Shown here in pieces: positions 24,201-32,948 of a stretch of DNA of 64,000 nt. Both the position numbers and the translations under genes were made by a program. The stretch comes from JBCCCJ01 sp039029315. GTDB taxonomy: Bacteria; Bacteroidota; Bacteroidia; J057. Under the pieces are notes generated by a model, which worked only from the letters and a program-made list of their open reading frames with translations, made no database searches and had not been told where the DNA came from. The stretch is taken from the NCBI GenBank assembly GCA_039029315.1, contig JBCCGK010000033.1:37214-101213 (forward strand). Reading direction: 5' to 3'. The first letter of the stretch is position 1. Each line of letters opens with the position of its first letter.

Positions 24201-27044
24201 CAATTCTCCAATGGCATAAGTGATTCCTGCCGCACCAGGGGCTGGATCGATCCCCCAATGTAGGACCAGTGCATCATTGACCTCAAATTGGGTGGTAAGG
24301 GTATGCTCATTACTTCCTTGAATGCCATGGGAGCCTGGATCCAATTGCCAACTGTCGCCTGGAGCGCCTTGCTCAATGACCCGACTCAAAGGAGAGTTTT
24401 CGAAGGCTGTCTCTGCGTAAAAGATATGGCTGTTCTGGTCATATTCCGGGAAGTCTGTGGCGAAGAAATTCAGTTGAGCTGTTTCAGGATTGGAGACAAA
24501 AGCTCCTGCGTTTCCTGCCAGGGTGAAGGGCAAAAATGCTTTGGGTTCACGACCCAATGGATCATAGGCATGAAAGGCAACAGCATCCCGACAGTCTGGA
24601 CTGGCCCCCACAGCGATTTCCTGGATTGTCCGTCCCAGACCATCGAGATAAACGACGGACTGAGCCAATTCTCGCGCTTCTGTTAAGCTGCCGATCTGCG
24701 TAGGATCAGAGATCGGAACGCGGGGACTGATACTGAGAACGTAATTTTTTGTTGGATCAGGGGCAGCAAAGGTGATTGCACAAGAGGCACAATCTGGGAT
24801 GGTATTGGGGCAAGTGCCGAGAGTACTTTTACCCTTGGCTTTGAAGGACTCAATGGTAGCAATCGAGGCAAACACTTCCTCATCTAACAATTCGCCGACA
24901 TGTCCCGTTTCTGATATCACAGTGATTCCAGCATTGTTTTCGCTGACATCAGCGATAATATCCTGAACCTCGCAGCCATAACCATATGCAGGAATGCCAG
25001 ATTTGTTCAAGGTCCATAAGCGAATGCCTCTATCTCCTGTCTGAAGATGGCTGCCGAGGAGAATCTGACCATTGCTTCGCTGTTCAAAGAACATCACCCG
25101 ATGGCTGTAGATGGGATTCAAAGCTTTGGCCCAAACAAGACTTCCGCTGGCAAGATCCACTTCCATGGTGAAACTTTGCTCTCCGGTATACCCAGCGAGT
25201 AGCAAAGTGCCATCAGGCAGGACTTCGAGTTCAGTGGCTTTGGGATCTCCGCCCAGAATGTTTAGATCATAAGATTGACTCCAATACAAGGTTCCAGTAC
25301 TGCTAAATCTCGCTGCAAAGGCGGAGGTATTGCTGCTACATTCAGAATGGCCGACAGCAATAAAATCTCCATTGTCCAATTCCTCCAGTTCCTGAAGAAA
25401 AATACGACAGGTAGGATCTCCATTATCAAGCTTCAAATTGAACAAAACAGTTTGGCCAATTGCACTCAATTTCAGGAGTTTTGCTTTTTCTATTCCATTT
25501 TCCAGGGCATAGCCATAGGCCAATATATTGCCATCATTGGTTTCCAGAACACTTTGTCCAAAAAAACTCTGACCGCCACCATTGTATCCATTTCCCCATC
25601 CCAGGTTTTGGCTGCCTGTATGATCCGTTTTCATGACGAAGCCTCCTGCATTGTCCCCGATTCTGGGACCTGTGGTGAGAAATTGTCCATCTTGAGTTAG
25701 GTGGAGATCTGTGATCTCATCGGCATGTAGGTCAACTTCGGATACATGGGAACTGATGATCTGACCAGTCGCAATGTCAACCTTAACCAACATAGGATTA
25801 CCGTATTCATCCTTGATTTTGTTCATGGTGCAAGCGATCATGAGCTGCCCATCGGATGTCAGACTGAGTTGTCCTCCCTTGGAGCTGGGCCATGATTCAA
25901 AAAAGGAAGAACCAATTGTGCGGCTATACAGGACATTCCCCTCTGGCGTCACACGGGCAATCAACAAATCCTGGTCCTGGTGAATGGTTTGAGTTGTGGA
26001 GGCAATGGAATATGTGCTTAAATCAATGCTTGCTGGATTAACCATTTGAATCCCAGACTGACCTCCAGGGAGATTTTTGACTCTTGCCAAAGATGTGTTT
26101 CCTTCTGGACCTGATATGTTGATCAACTCTATCCATGCTGGCAATTGAGTGCCGCTGAGGGTATAACGATCCACTGTATGGCTGCGATCAGTTGCATCCG
26201 TATAGCCAACGAACATGACATCTTCATTGGGTAGAAGGATTCCCTTAAATCCCTGAATGGCATTGCTTTCCTGCAACAATTCAATAGGAGCTGGCAAACT
26301 GTATATAGAGGCTGGCGGATCTCCTTCTGTTTCACATGCCCACTCAACTGCCGCATCAAATAATGCCCAGCCATCTGCTGTCAGAAATTCAGCTACTTCA
26401 TTGTCAATAAAGAGTCCAACCCGACGCGCAGGAGCGATTTGTCCTGCGATGCTCAGGGGACTGCCTGCTTCCTGACCGATGATCATATATTTGCCACCAC
26501 TCATTTCTGCAATGAACAAGGCTGAACCGCCAGGATTGGCTCGTCCGATTTTTGCTCCCTGACTGAGTACATTGACTGTTCCACTCAATCCTGTCGCCAA
26601 TGGATGAGCTGGATCTTGAATGGTAAGTTGCTGGACACCATTGGAGGTGCCTTCATTGGTGCTCAAGCCTAAATCCTGCATCAGGAATGCCTCGCAATTG
26701 ATTAGAGGAAGGGCAGATTGGGTAAAGATTCCATTGATCTTTCCAGCCTGAACACTGCCCGAAATAACAATCAGGTCCTGTCCACTGGCTGCAGCAGCTG
26801 TAATACCATTGTCGCGAATCTTGCTGACACTGTGGCCAAGTTGGATCAGACGATTTTCGATGGCCTGATCACTGTTAGATCCAGTATAGACGCCGCTGAC
26901 TTCATCCACAATGAAGAGGATGTTTTTGGATTGGGCCTGGAGCTTGCTCATTCCAAGGAAGAGGAAGCAACAGAGGAGCCAGGGAGTGAACCTTAGAGAC
27001 AATCCGCTAGCAGTTTGCTGGAGATAATTCAGCAATGAATTCAT
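21270..27044 (-). CDS. Giant RHS/YD-repeat protein with DUF6443 and C-terminal toxin-like module
   Basis: The 1,924-aa protein has a signal peptide (LLCCFLFLGMSKLQAQ), then about residues 40-245 resembling a ThuA-like glutamine-amidotransferase fold. A propeller-like region runs to about 740. A DUF6443-type entry follows (ISPRVPISDPTQIG, YLDGLGRTIQEIA). YD repeats (YDAFGRVKYVLQPEGY, YDLSDRITEAHYA) form the shell. The RHS-associated core (HKDHLGNTRLSF, YNGKELDETFGLDWYDYGFRWYAQDIARFVSVDPLAE) ends near residue 1,705. The last about 217 residues are a separate module with HSTFKRDKNTDIYKYETYE, PTPHVQGKNELGGVRPAKPEELP, resembling a polymorphic-toxin domain (type-24-like, by eye). RHS shells encapsulate such C-terminal toxins. 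It follows the first RHS gene by 29 bases. No immunity gene is adjacent. Confidence 0.9.
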   Translation of the reverse strand: MNSLLNYLQQTASGLSLRFTPWLLCCFLFLGMSKLQAQSKNILFIVDEVSGVYTGSNSDQAIENRLIQLGHSVSKIRDNGITAAAASGQDLIVISGSVQAGKINGIFTQSALPLINCEAFLMQDLGLSTNEGTSNGVQQLTIQDPAHPLATGLSGTVNVLSQGAKIGRANPGGSALFIAEMSGGKYMIIGQEAGSPLSIAGQIAPARRVGLFIDNEVAEFLTADGWALFDAAVEWACETEGDPPASIYSLPAPIELLQESNAIQGFKGILLPNEDVMFVGYTDATDRSHTVDRYTLSGTQLPAWIELINISGPEGNTSLARVKNLPGGQSGIQMVNPASIDLSTYSIASTTQTIHQDQDLLIARVTPEGNVLYSRTIGSSFFESWPSSKGGQLSLTSDGQLMIACTMNKIKDEYGNPMLVKVDIATGQIISSHVSEVDLHADEITDLHLTQDGQFLTTGPRIGDNAGGFVMKTDHTGSQNLGWGNGYNGGGQSFFGQSVLETNDGNILAYGYALENGIEKAKLLKLSAIGQTVLFNLKLDNGDPTCRIFLQELEELDNGDFIAVGHSECSSNTSAFAARFSSTGTLYWSQSYDLNILGGDPKATELEVLPDGTLLLAGYTGEQSFTMEVDLASGSLVWAKALNPIYSHRVMFFEQRSNGQILLGSHLQTGDRGIRLWTLNKSGIPAYGYGCEVQDIIADVSENNAGITVISETGHVGELLDEEVFASIATIESFKAKGKSTLGTCPNTIPDCASCAITFAAPDPTKNYVLSISPRVPISDPTQIGSLTEARELAQSVVYLDGLGRTIQEIAVGASPDCRDAVAFHAYDPLGREPKAFLPFTLAGNAGAFVSNPETAQLNFFATDFPEYDQNSHIFYAETAFENSPLSRVIEQGAPGDSWQLDPGSHGIQGSNEHTLTTQFEVNDALVLHWGIDPAPGAAGITYAIGELSKTISTNENGATSIQYTDLQGRMIQQLVEMETGVFATTHYIYDAFGRVKYVLQPEGYKAALAISPYSLSQSILDDWAFQYIYDARGRVIAKKIPGAGWAYIVYDKLDRAILTQDANLEATDQWLYTKFDILGRPIMTGKTLAIISTGSGLQKRNYLQAGVDAYFDPDPSRLFETIINNSDHGYTNTMAFPHEAMIEAVHSVTYYDDYDFDHDGTADASYSPDPVIANGAPSFQLQGQLTAVKTRVLDDLNSGTLPKDWLWTVTFYDEYGREIQTQSETFYGTDIGTSQVNFAGEIEASHLRHQGPSEAVDVLNRFCYDAQGRPLRSTQRNGDDEEIILSSVSYDELGRNISKDLHSADAGSSFLQNIDYRYNLRDWLTHINPIDIGESMHGTDLFRMQLRYTEGFTDLHANASPLYNGNISGWIWHTALDTEEQGYAYQYDLSDRITEAHYAARDDHGQLPPANWSQHIDDFSVTGLSYDLNGNILGLQRRGLADQNSLPASAILMDDLSYSYGEGNRLTGVEDAVNNTTDIDQFVNGHIATANDPDYVYDLSGNLIEDKNKGITVEYNHFNKPIRVVVSPTQTIEYIYDAAGTKLRQTILDGGNTTTKEYLTAFHYTDQVMEFFQQAEGRVVPLGSGSYRYEYYHKDHLGNTRLSFSDLNGDGNVDPLTEVLQVDQYYPFGIRHAKASGVQAAPEQNYLYNGKELDETFGLDWYDYGFRWYAQDIARFVSVDPLAEDFFYLTTYQYASNSPIWMIDLDGLEGVPAIHIGYGQWATASDGTYNGLSQNHQNFYANKQHTDQQTLRKQLDQGKFEADPRNLHPASSRQTVQLGEGIISGLKEITEDVALGGIFGKIGKGANFAKNLKQLNNGTSVRNTGKMKNKLKFDEDAVAVHSTFKRDKNTDIYKYETYEQTVIGRYRPTHRFDGGKFDGSPGTPHKNSETKVDIPTPHVQGKNELGGVRPAKPEELPNNKRFK

Positions 27045-27073
27045 AAGAAATATGTTTTATTGGTTGTGAAAAC

Positions 27074-30000
27074 TTAATCGGCGTAGTGATATTCTGTTTG
27101 TACGCGGACATATCCATTGTGGTCCCGCACTTCAATGAGGCGTCCAAAAGCATCATAGCTATAATAGCTGCTTCGGATATTGGCATCTGTCATGGTGTGG
27201 ATGCGGAGGGCGTCGTCATAACAGATGGTGGACATGTGAGCGTCCGAGGGATGAAGGCGAAGTTCGTCTAGCATGATTCCGTCCCCACTTAGAGTAATTG
27301 CATCTGAGAGAGAACTGATGCTAATTTGTTTTTCTACCAATTCCCAGCTATTCATATCTGTGAGATGGATTTTTTCTGAAATAATACTGGCACTACCACT
27401 GAGACTTAGAGATACATTTCCATTTCTTTGCCAATAGTTTATGGTATAGCTTCCAATGGGCAGATTGCTTCTTGAAATACTGTTTCCAGATTGAAAATGA
27501 TAAACCTTCTTGCCTGTTTTGGCTATCGCACTACTTTCAAATCCAATGTTAGTTCCGCTTGGTTGGCTGAATGTCCAGCTTCCATGTTCAGAAGGATCTG
27601 GATCGGCAACTTCGAAGCTTGTAAATGCAATTTGGTCTACAGAGGCATTTGTAGCTGATGATATAGGTCTTGTTTGTTGATGCGCCCAGACATAACTACT
27701 TGGCTGTCCAAAATCTCTGCTTATTTCAACCATATTAGAAGCCTCATCATACTCATAGCTGATTTCCACCACCTCAGAACCTGCATTTGGAAAGGACTGC
27801 ACTTTGTTAAGGAGTATCCGATCATGCGTCGCATCAAAGGAAAAAAGATTGAGCGATATACTTTGTTCATTTCCGTTGAATAATGATTGAGTTTTTACCA
27901 CTGATCCTGGCATATGAAAATAGTTTGGATCATTGACCTCATACATTTGCATAGGTACTCCAAGACCTCCTTCTTCAGCATAGGTATATTGAATGGCTTT
28001 TGTATTTCCATCAGAATTGGTCATCACTTGTTTGCGTAGCAGATGCAGGCTTTCATCATATACATTGAGACTCTCTTTACTCAGACTGATTCCATTGTTC
28101 AAGTCATAGACCGTTTCGGTTGTACTCACAAGCCTGGGCCAATCTCTTGTTACAATTGGATAAATGATAGACAAGGCATTACAAGGAGCTGGAGCAATTT
28201 GACAGGAGCTGTTGTTTTGAAATCCAAAAGCTTCTTGATATATCCCCATCAAGGCGATTCGAGTCGAATCTGAAGCATAGGAATATTCAGTTTTTTGAAC
28301 AATACTATATTGCCCACCACCAGAATATTGAAACTCTCTCTTTTCTTTCAGTCTACCATTTAACCGACTCTCTTCATGGGGAAAGTTTGGAATACCAGCA
28401 GGCCGACTGAACTGATAGCTTCGGATAACATCTGGAGTATTGTGAAAATTATATTCTGTTTTTCCCAATACGCCCTGTTCTTGTCCCTCTTTTCCCCAAA
28501 ATTCGCTCACCTGATCATAGCCAATTGCGCCTCCATAACCTGTCAGGGAAGTAAGACTGTTCGCTGAAATACTGAAGCTGCCTGTATTTGTTGAAACACA
28601 AGTATTTGCTCCACCATTTATCTGGTCTTCCCAAACCGTAGATTCTATGAATCTACCATAAATAGGTCTGGACAGCCTTCTTCCATAAGAATATTCTTCC
28701 TCTATCCCATCTCCATTGCGATCTTCCATAAAGTGATACTCGAATGTTCGATGAATATCCATATCTGGATTACTCCCTTCTTGTGTGATCATTTCTACGA
28801 CCCGGAGACCACCACCTTGACTGATATTGGGGATTGTGTCATATTCCACCGTGAAGCTTACATAGGGAACATCGGAATGTGTCACAATGGTTTCAACAAA
28901 ATAGTCTCCAGGTGCCAAGCCTAAATTGTGTTCTCCTTGATGATCTGTACAGGGTGTATTTTGTGGATTGTTGCAGGGTGAATTGCTCAAGCTCAAAACC
29001 GTATTGGGAACTTCAGTCCCATCGCTATGAAAGATTCGTGCAGACACCTGACTGGCATCTACAGTCGTTGGGCAACCTGATAAGAGATCACACACAAAGG
29101 TGCACTGAAATTTTATGCGAGCAGATCCATCACTCGCAACTGGAAAAGCATTGCCTCTGATGGTAAATGGGAAGGTTTGTGTTTGGTTAAAGGTTCCGGT
29201 GCCTTGAAATCGCCTTCTATCCAGATCCGGTACAAAATCCTTGTATTCATCATGGATAGAAGAAGCTTGGAAATCATAGGTATTCCCTTCATAAACCAGT
29301 TGTGTAGAACCACCTGAAGGATAATTAACACGCTCTAGGGTAAACGCTTTTGAAAATGTAGGGTCGGCTTCTCTGTCAGCACCATCAAATTCTTTGAATA
29401 CATGGAAAGAGTCCGCTACAATACCAACAAATTTTGCATGCAATTGATCGTTGCTGTATCTCCCATTGAAATAGCCCCAATGATCCCTGGCCAAAGAGGT
29501 TTTGGCTGGGAGAGTAGGGGTTTCAATATAAGAGAATGAATGTACAGGGCTTTGACTGAGGGGAATCGATCCATCTGGGCTTAGTTCGACAATCTTGTCC
29601 AGTTTCATTCGCCAAGTCAACTGTTCTAGAGTATAGGGATAAAATTGCGTCGCACCATCTATATCCAGAGTTCCAGAAGATTGCAAATAACCGTATTGTA
29701 AACTGAATCTCTTCTTTGGCAAGAAAGCAAGTGTCCCATCCTCTTGTTTGATATAGATGTCAATTTGACTCAATCGATTGCCATTGGGCACATCTTGTCG
29801 AAAGGTATGATCAGAAACAAATTTTACAAGTCCAACGCCAAAATCTATTTCGGATAATACCGGGATATTGTAATTTCGAGGACTCTGTGGCAGTGCTCCA
29901 GAAAATATATTTGTTGGGCATCCATTGATCGCCCCAGTTCCACTCAAAGCGATACACAAAGGAGTGATAGTCTGACTTTGAAGCGCACCCACTACTTGTA

Positions 30001-30832
30001 CATTTGTGGTTTTACGGTCATAAGTTAACTCAATAGATTTTCCAGTTGGAGAGCTGATTTTTGTTAGATACCAGCTTGTAGGACTAGGGGTAGAGCCTCC
30101 ATAATAAAGCTCCATTTCTTCGAATAGATATACCATCCCATTCGGATCAGTTATTTTCCAGGCATCCACTGTTAGATTTGGCGCATCAAACAAGGGTTCT
30201 ATCCTTAATTTGTCATAGCTATCACTGAAAATGGTTTCAGGATTCCCACTAGCGTCTCTTTTTATAACAAATTTGCCTGAAAAGGAACCAAACTGATAAG
30301 AAAATTGATCTGGCTGGAAATCATATGCAGAGTTTGGCGCAAGAAGATTGTCGGGGATATTCAGATGTTCCAGATATTCAAAATCGCAATCAGTATTGAT
30401 TATCTCATCCGTGACATAAGAAGAATAATTTCCATTAAATGTCTTTGTCAAATCGCTGACTGGATTGCTGAAATAGGCTGGGCTATGAAAATCATCCTTG
30501 CCAACAATTGTTCTACTGATTACACCTCCTGCATCCAATAGCCATCCCAAGCCTACCCAACTGGCCTCCTGGTCTACTCTTATGCCAGCCGTTTGATAAG
30601 AGAGGGAAATAGGAAGAGAAATATCGCCATGATTAATCTGATAGATCGGGATGCTAATATTGGAAATTCCGCTATAGTGACTAATGGGAAGTTCTCCATA
30701 GATGTTAAAAGCTGAGGCTTCTGGAGATGGGGGAATAATCTCTGGAAGGTCGGGTGATGTTTGCCCCTGAGAAGATACAGACTGTAGTAAAAGGAGCATA
30801 AATACGCCCCATAAGCTTTTTGCTGTTTTCAT
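27074..30832 (-). CDS. RHS/YD-repeat protein, first member of a two-gene RHS system
   Basis: The start at ATG 30832 (MKTAKSLWGVFMLLLLQSVSSQGQ) gives a signal peptide and 1,252 aa. The N-terminal part matches the standard opening of Bacteroidota RHS proteins (SPEASAFNIYGELPISHYSGISNISIPIY; SYQTAGIRVDQEASWVGLGWLLDAGG). Beta-rich YD sequence follows, with a lectin-like insertion near 1,120-1,220. It ends in YDAFGRLIEVRDHNGYVRVQTEYHYAD. It lacks the RHS core and toxin tip, which are in the next gene 29 bases downstream. The two may assemble, as TcB and TcC do, into one shell; this is an inference. The region upstream is shared with the divergent sigma-factor gene. Confidence 0.9.
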   Translation of the reverse strand: MKTAKSLWGVFMLLLLQSVSSQGQTSPDLPEIIPPSPEASAFNIYGELPISHYSGISNISIPIYQINHGDISLPISLSYQTAGIRVDQEASWVGLGWLLDAGGVISRTIVGKDDFHSPAYFSNPVSDLTKTFNGNYSSYVTDEIINTDCDFEYLEHLNIPDNLLAPNSAYDFQPDQFSYQFGSFSGKFVIKRDASGNPETIFSDSYDKLRIEPLFDAPNLTVDAWKITDPNGMVYLFEEMELYYGGSTPSPTSWYLTKISSPTGKSIELTYDRKTTNVQVVGALQSQTITPLCIALSGTGAINGCPTNIFSGALPQSPRNYNIPVLSEIDFGVGLVKFVSDHTFRQDVPNGNRLSQIDIYIKQEDGTLAFLPKKRFSLQYGYLQSSGTLDIDGATQFYPYTLEQLTWRMKLDKIVELSPDGSIPLSQSPVHSFSYIETPTLPAKTSLARDHWGYFNGRYSNDQLHAKFVGIVADSFHVFKEFDGADREADPTFSKAFTLERVNYPSGGSTQLVYEGNTYDFQASSIHDEYKDFVPDLDRRRFQGTGTFNQTQTFPFTIRGNAFPVASDGSARIKFQCTFVCDLLSGCPTTVDASQVSARIFHSDGTEVPNTVLSLSNSPCNNPQNTPCTDHQGEHNLGLAPGDYFVETIVTHSDVPYVSFTVEYDTIPNISQGGGLRVVEMITQEGSNPDMDIHRTFEYHFMEDRNGDGIEEEYSYGRRLSRPIYGRFIESTVWEDQINGGANTCVSTNTGSFSISANSLTSLTGYGGAIGYDQVSEFWGKEGQEQGVLGKTEYNFHNTPDVIRSYQFSRPAGIPNFPHEESRLNGRLKEKREFQYSGGGQYSIVQKTEYSYASDSTRIALMGIYQEAFGFQNNSSCQIAPAPCNALSIIYPIVTRDWPRLVSTTETVYDLNNGISLSKESLNVYDESLHLLRKQVMTNSDGNTKAIQYTYAEEGGLGVPMQMYEVNDPNYFHMPGSVVKTQSLFNGNEQSISLNLFSFDATHDRILLNKVQSFPNAGSEVVEISYEYDEASNMVEISRDFGQPSSYVWAHQQTRPISSATNASVDQIAFTSFEVADPDPSEHGSWTFSQPSGTNIGFESSAIAKTGKKVYHFQSGNSISRSNLPIGSYTINYWQRNGNVSLSLSGSASIISEKIHLTDMNSWELVEKQISISSLSDAITLSGDGIMLDELRLHPSDAHMSTICYDDALRIHTMTDANIRSSYYSYDAFGRLIEVRDHNGYVRVQTEYHYAD

Positions 30833-31038
30833 ATTGTGATGTGGTTGATAAACAGTGAATGAAAAAATGATGTTTGTTTTTTCCTGAATGGATCCATTTC
30901 TCTGGTGAGTTCCTGAATGTGGAGGGGAACTAATCAAGGGAAAGAAAAAAAATGAAATTCGAAGGACATTCCCCATTCAGCAGGCAACAGGCTTTTTTTT
31001 CGTACCTTCCCTTCTCAAACCAGAACGGAAAACAGCGC

Positions 31039-31647
31039 ATGTTGAAAAAGAAGGAAACACACGTATATGAAGATCAGGAGTTGATTCAGGGGCTGATGCA
31101 GGAAGGCGCGCAAAGAGAGATTTGGGTTGCGAGACTGTTTGATCAGCATAAGGGAATGGCCTTGCAGGGAAAACGAAAACACAATATCTCTTTGGAGGAT
31201 GCGCGGGATGCATATTCAGATGCAGTCATCTCTGTGAGTCGCCAAATCCAACAAGGAAAATTCAGAGGAGATAGCAAACTGAGTACCTGGTTTTATCAGG
31301 TATTTAGAAATTACTGCATCAAGCGATTTCATAAAGCCAAGCGACAACAGATTGACTGGGCCGATGAGATGCCCAACCTCCCGGAAACGGCGCAGAATAT
31401 GTTGGAAACGCTGATCGAAAAGGATCAATTTGACACACTCTATGAATGGATGGGACAATTGGGAGAGAACTGCCGGCAAATCCTTGTTCTGAGAGAATTT
31501 CATCAGTACACCCCAAAAGAAATCGCTGAAAAAATCGGCTTCAAAAATGCTCAAAGTGTCTCCAGCAAGCGATTCAAGTGTTTGGAAAAACTGCGGGAAC
31601 TCATTTTTCAAACTAAGACAGCCTCTCCATTTTTACCTTCCTTATGA
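31039..31647 (+). CDS. Sigma-70 family (ECF-like) RNA polymerase sigma factor
   Basis: The ATG at 31039 (MLKKKETHVYEDQELIQGL) gives 202 aa; the frame opens at 30952 without support. Region 2 is seen at DARDAYSDAVISVSRQIQ...STWFYQVFRNYCIKRFHKA and region 4 at LGENCRQILVLREFHQYTPKEIAEKIG. It directs RNA polymerase to a specific set of promoters. The gene 8 bases downstream encodes a membrane protein with an anti-sigma-like N-terminus. The divergent RHS operon and nearby CHAT operon are candidate targets, on position only. Confidence 0.92.
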   Translation: MLKKKETHVYEDQELIQGLMQEGAQREIWVARLFDQHKGMALQGKRKHNISLEDARDAYSDAVISVSRQIQQGKFRGDSKLSTWFYQVFRNYCIKRFHKAKRQQIDWADEMPNLPETAQNMLETLIEKDQFDTLYEWMGQLGENCRQILVLREFHQYTPKEIAEKIGFKNAQSVSSKRFKCLEKLRELIFQTKTASPFLPSL

Positions 31648-31655
31648 TCTAAGCC

Positions 31656-32387
31656 ATGGATAACCTTACAAGTGAACAAATATATGCGTATCTGGACGGC
31701 AAACTGAGTGGGGAGGAGCTTCTTGCTTTTGAGCAATTGATGGAACAACAAGCTGATATCCGTCTGGCTGTCGAGCAGGCCCTCCAAACCAAAGTCGCAG
31801 CCTATCAGGAAGGAAGAAGAGTGGAGAAAGAAAAGCTGAACGCTCGATGGGCAACAGAGGATTCTTCGGCCAATATTCGTAACCTTTCTTTATGGAAGGT
31901 GGCTGTAGCTGCAGGGATTGCCCTACTCTTACTTTTTGCCTTATTTCAATTCAGCTCAGAGTCGAATCAGGGACAAGAGATGTTCCTGGCTTTCTATGAG
32001 CAGCCGGTAAGCCTGTCGCCAAGGAATGTTCAGGAGCTTCCTCAATTGCCTGGTGCGCATGCTTTATTTCACGAAGAAAAATATGAAGAGGCCGCTGAGG
32101 AATACATTCGCCTGCTGGACGGAGCGCCAGCAGAACTACAAGATGAGATTCGTTTTTATCTGGGAATCTCCTCTTTACAACTGGATCAACTTCCAGAAGC
32201 TATTTCAGCCTTCAATAGCTTGAGCAGTTCTTATTTTGGAGGTGCAGGGGCCTGGTACAAAGCTTTGGTGTATGTGAAGCAGGAATCCTGGCAGGAAGCA
32301 AAGGAGACTTGTGAAGACATTCTGGCCTCCAGAGATGATACCTATCACCAGCAAGCTCGGGAACTGTTGGAGCAATTACCCAACTAA
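31656..32387 (+). CDS. Anti-sigma-factor-like membrane protein with periplasmic TPRs
   Basis: The 243-aa protein begins with an anti-sigma-like helical segment (LTSEQIYAYLDGKLSGEELLAFEQLMEQQADIR). One membrane span follows at about 80-98 (WKVAVAAGIALLLLFALF). Then come TPRs (HALFHEEKYEEAAEEYIRLL; LPEAISAFNSLSSSYFGGAGAWYKAL), predicted to lie in the periplasm. It probably sequesters the sigma factor encoded 8 bases upstream and releases it when the TPRs sense an envelope or secreted partner. The classical zinc-binding HxxxCxxC motif is absent. Confidence 0.82.
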   Translation: MDNLTSEQIYAYLDGKLSGEELLAFEQLMEQQADIRLAVEQALQTKVAAYQEGRRVEKEKLNARWATEDSSANIRNLSLWKVAVAAGIALLLLFALFQFSSESNQGQEMFLAFYEQPVSLSPRNVQELPQLPGAHALFHEEKYEEAAEEYIRLLDGAPAELQDEIRFYLGISSLQLDQLPEAISAFNSLSSSYFGGAGAWYKALVYVKQESWQEAKETCEDILASRDDTYHQQARELLEQLPN

Positions 32388-32447
32388 GCCTAAAATTCTT
32401 CAGACAAAATCTGGCCTTTTTTGACTATATTTCATCAAACTCGACTT

Positions 32448-32610
32448 AGAGACTGTTTAGGAATCTATGCTAAGAATTTTTATGGTATATTTTTTTCTCA
32501 GCTAAGGCTCTTTTTTGTTCTCATAGTGGTGCTATGGGAACAAAAAAAGCCGCTGGATGAGGAAAAAAGACACATACAAAAAATAAGTGATAGATGTTTA
32601 AACAGTCTCT
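32448..32610. repeat. Family I palindromic MITE-like element, copy A
   Basis: The element starts AGAGACTGTTTA and ends with the inverse TAAACAGTCTCT. The two 75-80-base halves are imperfect inverse copies of each other around a central hairpin (TTTTTTGTTCTCATAG / CTATGGGAACAAAAAA). Related copies are at 59205-59367, 63567-63727 and, one arm only, 52954-53007. It is non-coding. TTAG lies at both edges, in keeping with a transposon-like target duplication. Confidence 0.85.
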
Positions 32611-32613
32611 TAG

Positions 32614-32947
32614 ATGAAAATCAATGAGCATCGAGATCAGTCAGACGAAACGATAGAATACCCGGATTCTGATGGTAAGCCTATGGCTGATCATACCAAA
32701 CTAGCGAGGTGGATCATTGGATGGTACAACAACCGTTTCATGGTCAAGCTGTACTTTTTGCTGTAGATCTCCTCTGGTATCCTGAACAAGGGAACCCTGG
32801 AATCGTAACTGCACCCGATGCGACGATCGTATTTGGACGGTCGGATGGATGGAGATCGATCATCCCATGAGTAATGGGAGGAAGAGGGCATGGCCCCACA
32901 GCTAGTGTTTGTAGGTCTCTCACCTTCCAATCTGGTAGAAAGCTAGC
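32614..32947 (+). pseudogene. Broken Uma2 (DUF820) gene
   Basis: From ATG 32614 the frame reads a Uma2-like start (EYPDSDGKPMADHTKLARWII), then shifts near 32720 to VDLLWYPEQGNPGIVTAPDATIVFGRSDGW. It meets stops near 32868-32874 and continues in another frame as WEEEGMAPQLVFVGLSPSNLVES before ending near 32945. These segments appear in the order expected for Uma2 proteins. At least two frameshifts and internal stops make it non-functional. It begins 4 bases after the family I element and runs into the 3' end of the LytTR gene. Deletion or element insertion may have truncated it. Confidence 0.7.
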
Positions 32948-32948
32948 C

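Larger units (their letters stand above)
32388..32948. other. Intergenic region holding a MITE-like element and a broken gene
   Basis: The gap between the anti-sigma-like gene and the convergent LytTR gene is filled by the family I element (32448-32610) and, directly after it, the remains of a Uma2 gene. No intact gene is present. Confidence 0.6.

Noticed and set aside
30952..31038. Extended N-terminus of the sigma factor
   Set aside because: The extra 29 residues precede a good ATG at 31039, are not sigma-like and would run into the shared promoter region.
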